A stretch of 64,000 nt of DNA from assembly GCF_037151175.1 (NCBI RefSeq), contig NZ_JBBCOR010000005.1, forward strand, positions 1-64,000, given 5' to 3'. The translations under genes and the position numbers were made by a program. Below the pieces are notes generated by a model, which was not told the origin of the DNA, did not search any database, and saw only the letters and a list, made by a program, of their open reading frames with translations. This document shows, one piece after another, positions 60,950 through 64,000 of this stretch (positions are counted from its first letter, which is position 1; each line of letters opens with the position of its first letter). The DNA is from Asaia sp003994335 (GTDB taxonomy: Bacteria > Pseudomonadota > Alphaproteobacteria > Acetobacterales > Acetobacteraceae).

Positions 60950-62242
60950 ATGACTCCCGCCGCCCGCCTTTCCGCCGCCATCGATCTGCTTTGCGCCATC
61001 GAGGCTGCCCCCCGCCGTCCCGCCGATGCGACGGCCAACGCCTATTTCCGCGATCGCCGCTATATTGGCGGCGGTGATCGCCGGGTTATCTCCGCCCGCA
61101 TCTGGGACGTGCTGCGTCAGTGGCGTCGTCTGCACTGGCATCTGCGTGACATTCCGGGCGGCCCTTCGCCCCGAACGCTTTGCGCGGCATCGCTCATTCT
61201 GGGCGGAGAGGAGATCGGTACTGTCCGTTCGCTGTTCAATGGTGAGCGCTTCGCCCAGTCACATCTGACATCGCGTGAAGACGCTGCCTTGGCCGCGCTG
61301 AACGGGCGTGAACTGAACCATCCGGATATGCCCGGACCGGTACGTCTGGAATATCCGGACTGGTTGCACCCTTATCTTGTACGCGCCTTTGGAGACCAAC
61401 TCGACGCGGAGATGGCGGCGCTCGATGGTGCAGCCCCACTCGATCTGCGCGTCAATCTGCTCAAGGGGCATCGTGACGAGGCGATCAGGTCGCTGCGCAA
61501 CGAACAGATCCTGGCGGCACCGTCGCCGCTCTCTCCCTGGGGGTTGCGTCTGCAGGGCCGGCAGAATGTCACGGCGACGCAGAGTTTCCGTGAGGGACTG
61601 ATCGAGATTCAGGACGAGGGTAGCCAGCTCATCGTCGGAACGCTCGATGCGAAGCCGGGTGAGCGCGTGGTGGATTTCTGCGCGGGTGCGGGCGGCAAGA
61701 CGCTCGCTATCGCCATGAGCATGGAGAACAAGGGGCAGATCGTTGCCTGCGATGTCTCCTCGCCAAGGCTCGAGGGCGCGGTCAAGCGTCTGCGTCGCGC
61801 AGGCGTGCATAATGTCGAGCGTCACCTGCTGACGAGCGGTGATAAATGGGTCAAGCGCCGCGCCGGGGCTTTCGACCGCGTGCTGGTCGATGCGCCGTGC
61901 TCGGGCACTGGTACGTGGCGGCGTAACCCGGATGCGCGCATCCGTCTGGTTGAGCAGGACATCCTGGAGCTCAAGGTCAAGCAGGCCGATATCCTCGATC
62001 GTGCCTCCAGTCTGGTCAAACCGGGCGGCCGCCTGGTCTACGCGACATGTTCGCTCCTGCCGGAAGAGAACGAAGCGCAGGTCACAGCGTTCTTGGCGCG
62101 CAACGATCAGTTCGAACGCGTGGCCGCGGGAGGCGAGATGCTTCCCGAGGCCCTGCGTGGCGAGTCCGGTTTTGCCCTGACCCCGCTGCGTGACGGGACG
62201 GATGGCTTTTTTGCAGCCGTCCTTCAGCGCAAGGCCGGATAA
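60950..62242 (+). CDS. RsmB-family 16S rRNA (cytosine-C5) methyltransferase
   Basis: The 430-residue protein starts at ATG 60950. The N-terminal NusB-like region (DLLCAIEAAPRRPADATANA) is followed by the methyltransferase core with RVVDFCAGAGGKTLAIAMSM, DRVLVDAPCSGTGTWRRNPD holding the catalytic Cys, and LVYATCSLLPEENEAQV holding the second Cys. This is the RsmB/NOL1/Sun layout that methylates C967 of 16S rRNA; a close paralogue acting on another cytosine cannot be excluded. It is 23 bases after guaB. Confidence 0.9.
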   Translation: MTPAARLSAAIDLLCAIEAAPRRPADATANAYFRDRRYIGGGDRRVISARIWDVLRQWRRLHWHLRDIPGGPSPRTLCAASLILGGEEIGTVRSLFNGERFAQSHLTSREDAALAALNGRELNHPDMPGPVRLEYPDWLHPYLVRAFGDQLDAEMAALDGAAPLDLRVNLLKGHRDEAIRSLRNEQILAAPSPLSPWGLRLQGRQNVTATQSFREGLIEIQDEGSQLIVGTLDAKPGERVVDFCAGAGGKTLAIAMSMENKGQIVACDVSSPRLEGAVKRLRRAGVHNVERHLLTSGDKWVKRRAGAFDRVLVDAPCSGTGTWRRNPDARIRLVEQDILELKVKQADILDRASSLVKPGGRLVYATCSLLPEENEAQVTAFLARNDQFERVAAGGEMLPEALRGESGFALTPLRDGTDGFFAAVLQRKAG

Positions 62243-62292
62243 GGCTTTCAACGCGATCTAATCCACGACCGGTCAGGGGTGAAGACGTTACC

Positions 62293-64000
62293 ATGGCGCT
62301 AGCAATGTTTATCGGGCTGCTGCTCACGCTGGGGGCCGGGATCGGGGCGCAATGGGTGGCCTGGAAGTTCCGTCTTCCGGCCATCGTGCTGCTCTTCGCA
62401 CTCGGACTGATCTTTGGGCCGGGGCTTGGCATTCTGCATCCCTCTGCTGCGCTGGGCTGGATCTTCCGTCCGCTTGTGTCGCTGCTTGTCGCCATCATCG
62501 TCTTCGAAGGCGGACTGCTCCTCGATTTTCGCCAGCTTCGCGAGGCAGGAGAGGGCGTCACGCGTCTGACCATGCTGGCCCTCCCCATTTCATGGGGGCT
62601 GGGCTGGGCTGCGGCGCATTACATTGCTTATATGGAATGGGGGGTAGCTGCCCTTTTCGGCGCGATCATCACCGTCACGGGCCCGACCGTGGTGTTGCCT
62701 CTGCTGCGCCATAACAAACTCCAGCCGCGTGTCGCCGCCTTCCTGCGGTGGGAAGCTATCATTAATGATCCGATCGGGGCCATTCTGGCCGCCGTTGTGC
62801 TTCAGGTGGTCGCCACGCGCGTGCCAATCGGTACGGATGTCTTCCTGACCACCGTTCTGCCCGATCTTTTGGCCTCAACAGCGGAATCGCTGGCCGTGGG
62901 CATTCTGCCTGCCTATCTGGTGCGGTACCTGTTCGTACGAGACCTGATGCCGGAGCCGCTCAAGACCCCGTTGCTGCTCACCCTTGCCTTGCTGATCTTC
63001 AGCATCTGCAACATGAGCATGGAAGGGGCGGGTCTGGTGGGCGCGACCGTGTTCGGTATGGCGCTGACCAATCTGCATGTGCCCGGCCTTTCCGAATTGC
63101 GCCGCATGAAGGAATCTCTGGTCGTCCTCGTGGTGGCGGTGCTCTTCATCATGCTGACCGCCGATCTGCATCGTGACGTGCTGGCGCATCTCTCCCTGCC
63201 CATCTGCCTGCTGACCGCCGCCGTGATGTTCGGCGTGCGACCGCTGGCCATTTTCCTGTCCACCATCGGCACGGGGCTGAAATGGCAGGAGCGGTTGTTC
63301 GTGGCATGGATCGCACCGCGCGGTATCGTGGCCGCTGCCGTGGCCGGTGCTGCCGGATATCGTATGACCGATGCAGGCTATCACAGTGCCGACCTGATCA
63401 TGCCGGCCGTTTTCGCCATCATCGGCGGAACGATGATCTTTCACGGTTTCTCGCTGCGCCCGATTGCCCGTTACCTGAAGCTGACACTCTCCAATGAACC
63501 CGCTCTGGCCATTGTCGGGGCGTCACCCTGGTCGATCGATCTGGCAAAATGCCTGAGCGGCAACGGCATTCCCATTTTGCTCGTTGATAACCGCTCAAGT
63601 GCGCTGATTCCGGCCATGCGTAAGGGCGTGCCCGTGCTGCGCGCTGAATTGCTGTCCCAGTATGGGGAGGAGGCGCTCGAGGAGCGCCCAGCGGATTACC
63701 TGATCTCGACCACGGCAGATGCGATCTATAACGGGCTCGTATGCGCTCATATGGCTCCGCATATGGGGCGTCAGCGCGTTTTTCAAATCAGCCCCGGCGT
63801 GGCGCGCCTCGATTTCTATCATGGGTTGTCACGTGATGCGCGTGGCAAACTGCTGGGCGATCCCTCCTGGAACTTCACCCTGATCGACATGCTGTTCGAG
63901 AAGGGATGGCGATTCATGACGGCTATGGCGGATGAGGCGAGCGCGGCGGGATTCGGATCTGTGCAGAACCGCCTCGATTTCCTGTCCATTCGTCGGGGGC
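62293..64000 (+). CDS. Cation/proton antiporter (CPA1-like), cut by window end
   Basis: ATG 62293 (MALAMFIGLLLTLGAGIGAQ) starts a frame that stays open to 64000. There are about 12 hydrophobic segments through residue 400, with LPAIVLLFALGLIFGPGLGI, VFEGGLLLDFRQLREAG, AIITVTGPTVVLPLLRHNKL, EAIINDPIGAILAAVVLQVV (the N-D pair of the ion site), and WIAPRGIVAAAVAGAAGYRM. A cytoplasmic nucleotide-binding-type domain begins about residue 405 with LAIVGASPWSIDLAKCLSGN and PILLVDNRSSALIPAM. It should exchange Na+ or K+ for protons in the inner membrane. The C-terminus is outside the window. Confidence 0.88.
   Translation, partial: MALAMFIGLLLTLGAGIGAQWVAWKFRLPAIVLLFALGLIFGPGLGILHPSAALGWIFRPLVSLLVAIIVFEGGLLLDFRQLREAGEGVTRLTMLALPISWGLGWAAAHYIAYMEWGVAALFGAIITVTGPTVVLPLLRHNKLQPRVAAFLRWEAIINDPIGAILAAVVLQVVATRVPIGTDVFLTTVLPDLLASTAESLAVGILPAYLVRYLFVRDLMPEPLKTPLLLTLALLIFSICNMSMEGAGLVGATVFGMALTNLHVPGLSELRRMKESLVVLVVAVLFIMLTADLHRDVLAHLSLPICLLTAAVMFGVRPLAIFLSTIGTGLKWQERLFVAWIAPRGIVAAAVAGAAGYRMTDAGYHSADLIMPAVFAIIGGTMIFHGFSLRPIARYLKLTLSNEPALAIVGASPWSIDLAKCLSGNGIPILLVDNRSSALIPAMRKGVPVLRAELLSQYGEEALEERPADYLISTTADAIYNGLVCAHMAPHMGRQRVFQISPGVARLDFYHGLSRDARGKLLGDPSWNFTLIDMLFEKGWRFMTAMADEASAAGFGSVQNRLDFLSIRRG

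Overview
The window is about 60% GC and reads as an acetic-acid-bacterium-type alphaproteobacterium (Acetobacteraceae). That placement is an inference from the housekeeping block ubiE-coaBC-dut / mutM-rpsT-dnaA-dnaN-recF, a Hint-domain surface protein, porins and protein similarity recalled from memory; no search was run. It splits into an integrated tailed prophage (1 to about 25.05 kb, left end outside the window) and host chromosome (about 25.05-64 kb).

Prophage. It is a lambda-organised, HK97-type siphophage genome whose tyrosine integrase lies 43 bp from the 3' end of a tRNA-Cys(GCA) gene, the presumed attachment site. Reading leftwards on the minus strand from the immunity region: a Cro/YdaS-like regulator, a CII-like regulator, two small HTH/zinc-ribbon proteins, a Toprim primase, a P-loop helicase, a 0.25-kb array of TTGGCTACSTT iterons, a DUF6362-type regulator, HNH nuclease, small and large terminase, portal (frameshifted), prohead protease, HK97 capsid, connector and closure proteins, tail terminator, a tail-tube paralogue, an SGNH-hydrolase tail fibre, a LamG-like protein, the main tail tube, two overlapping tail-assembly-chaperone-position genes and the start of the tape measure. 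Rightwards on the plus strand: a CI-like repressor, then a small-protein operon, an excisionase-like protein and the integrase. Four ATGTCG-N7-CGACAT operators, in two pairs with identical 34-bp spacing, lie where OR and OL would be. Two plus-strand cargo genes interrupt the late operon: an AT-rich FRG-domain protein and an Imm35/YrhB-like protein.

Chromosome. tolC and valS are followed by about 1 kb without a convincing gene, a TonB-dependent siderophore receptor, a DUF1835 gene cut by an in-frame amber codon, a Tat-exported 2H-phosphoesterase-like protein, a retropepsin-like protein lacking DTG motifs, a porin with a small exported partner, ilvD, a secreted S15-type hydrolase, msrA, and an 859-residue protein made of three beta-repeat units plus a Hint domain. 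Then come a NitT/TauT-type ABC transporter (ATPase and a double-length permease), dut, coaBC and ubiE on the minus strand, with mutM, rpsT, dnaA, dnaN and recF on the plus strand. After recF, where gyrB is common in other bacteria, there is instead an AT-rich spacer and a CDP-glycerol-transferase-like gene, then guaB, an RsmB-type rRNA methyltransferase and a cation/proton antiporter cut by the window end.

The most unusual material is in the prophage: the iteron array with a 26-bp perfect inverted repeat, the duplicated tail-tube genes bracketing a receptor-binding cassette, the two cargo genes, and a textbook slippery heptamer abutting the stop codon of the chaperone gene.
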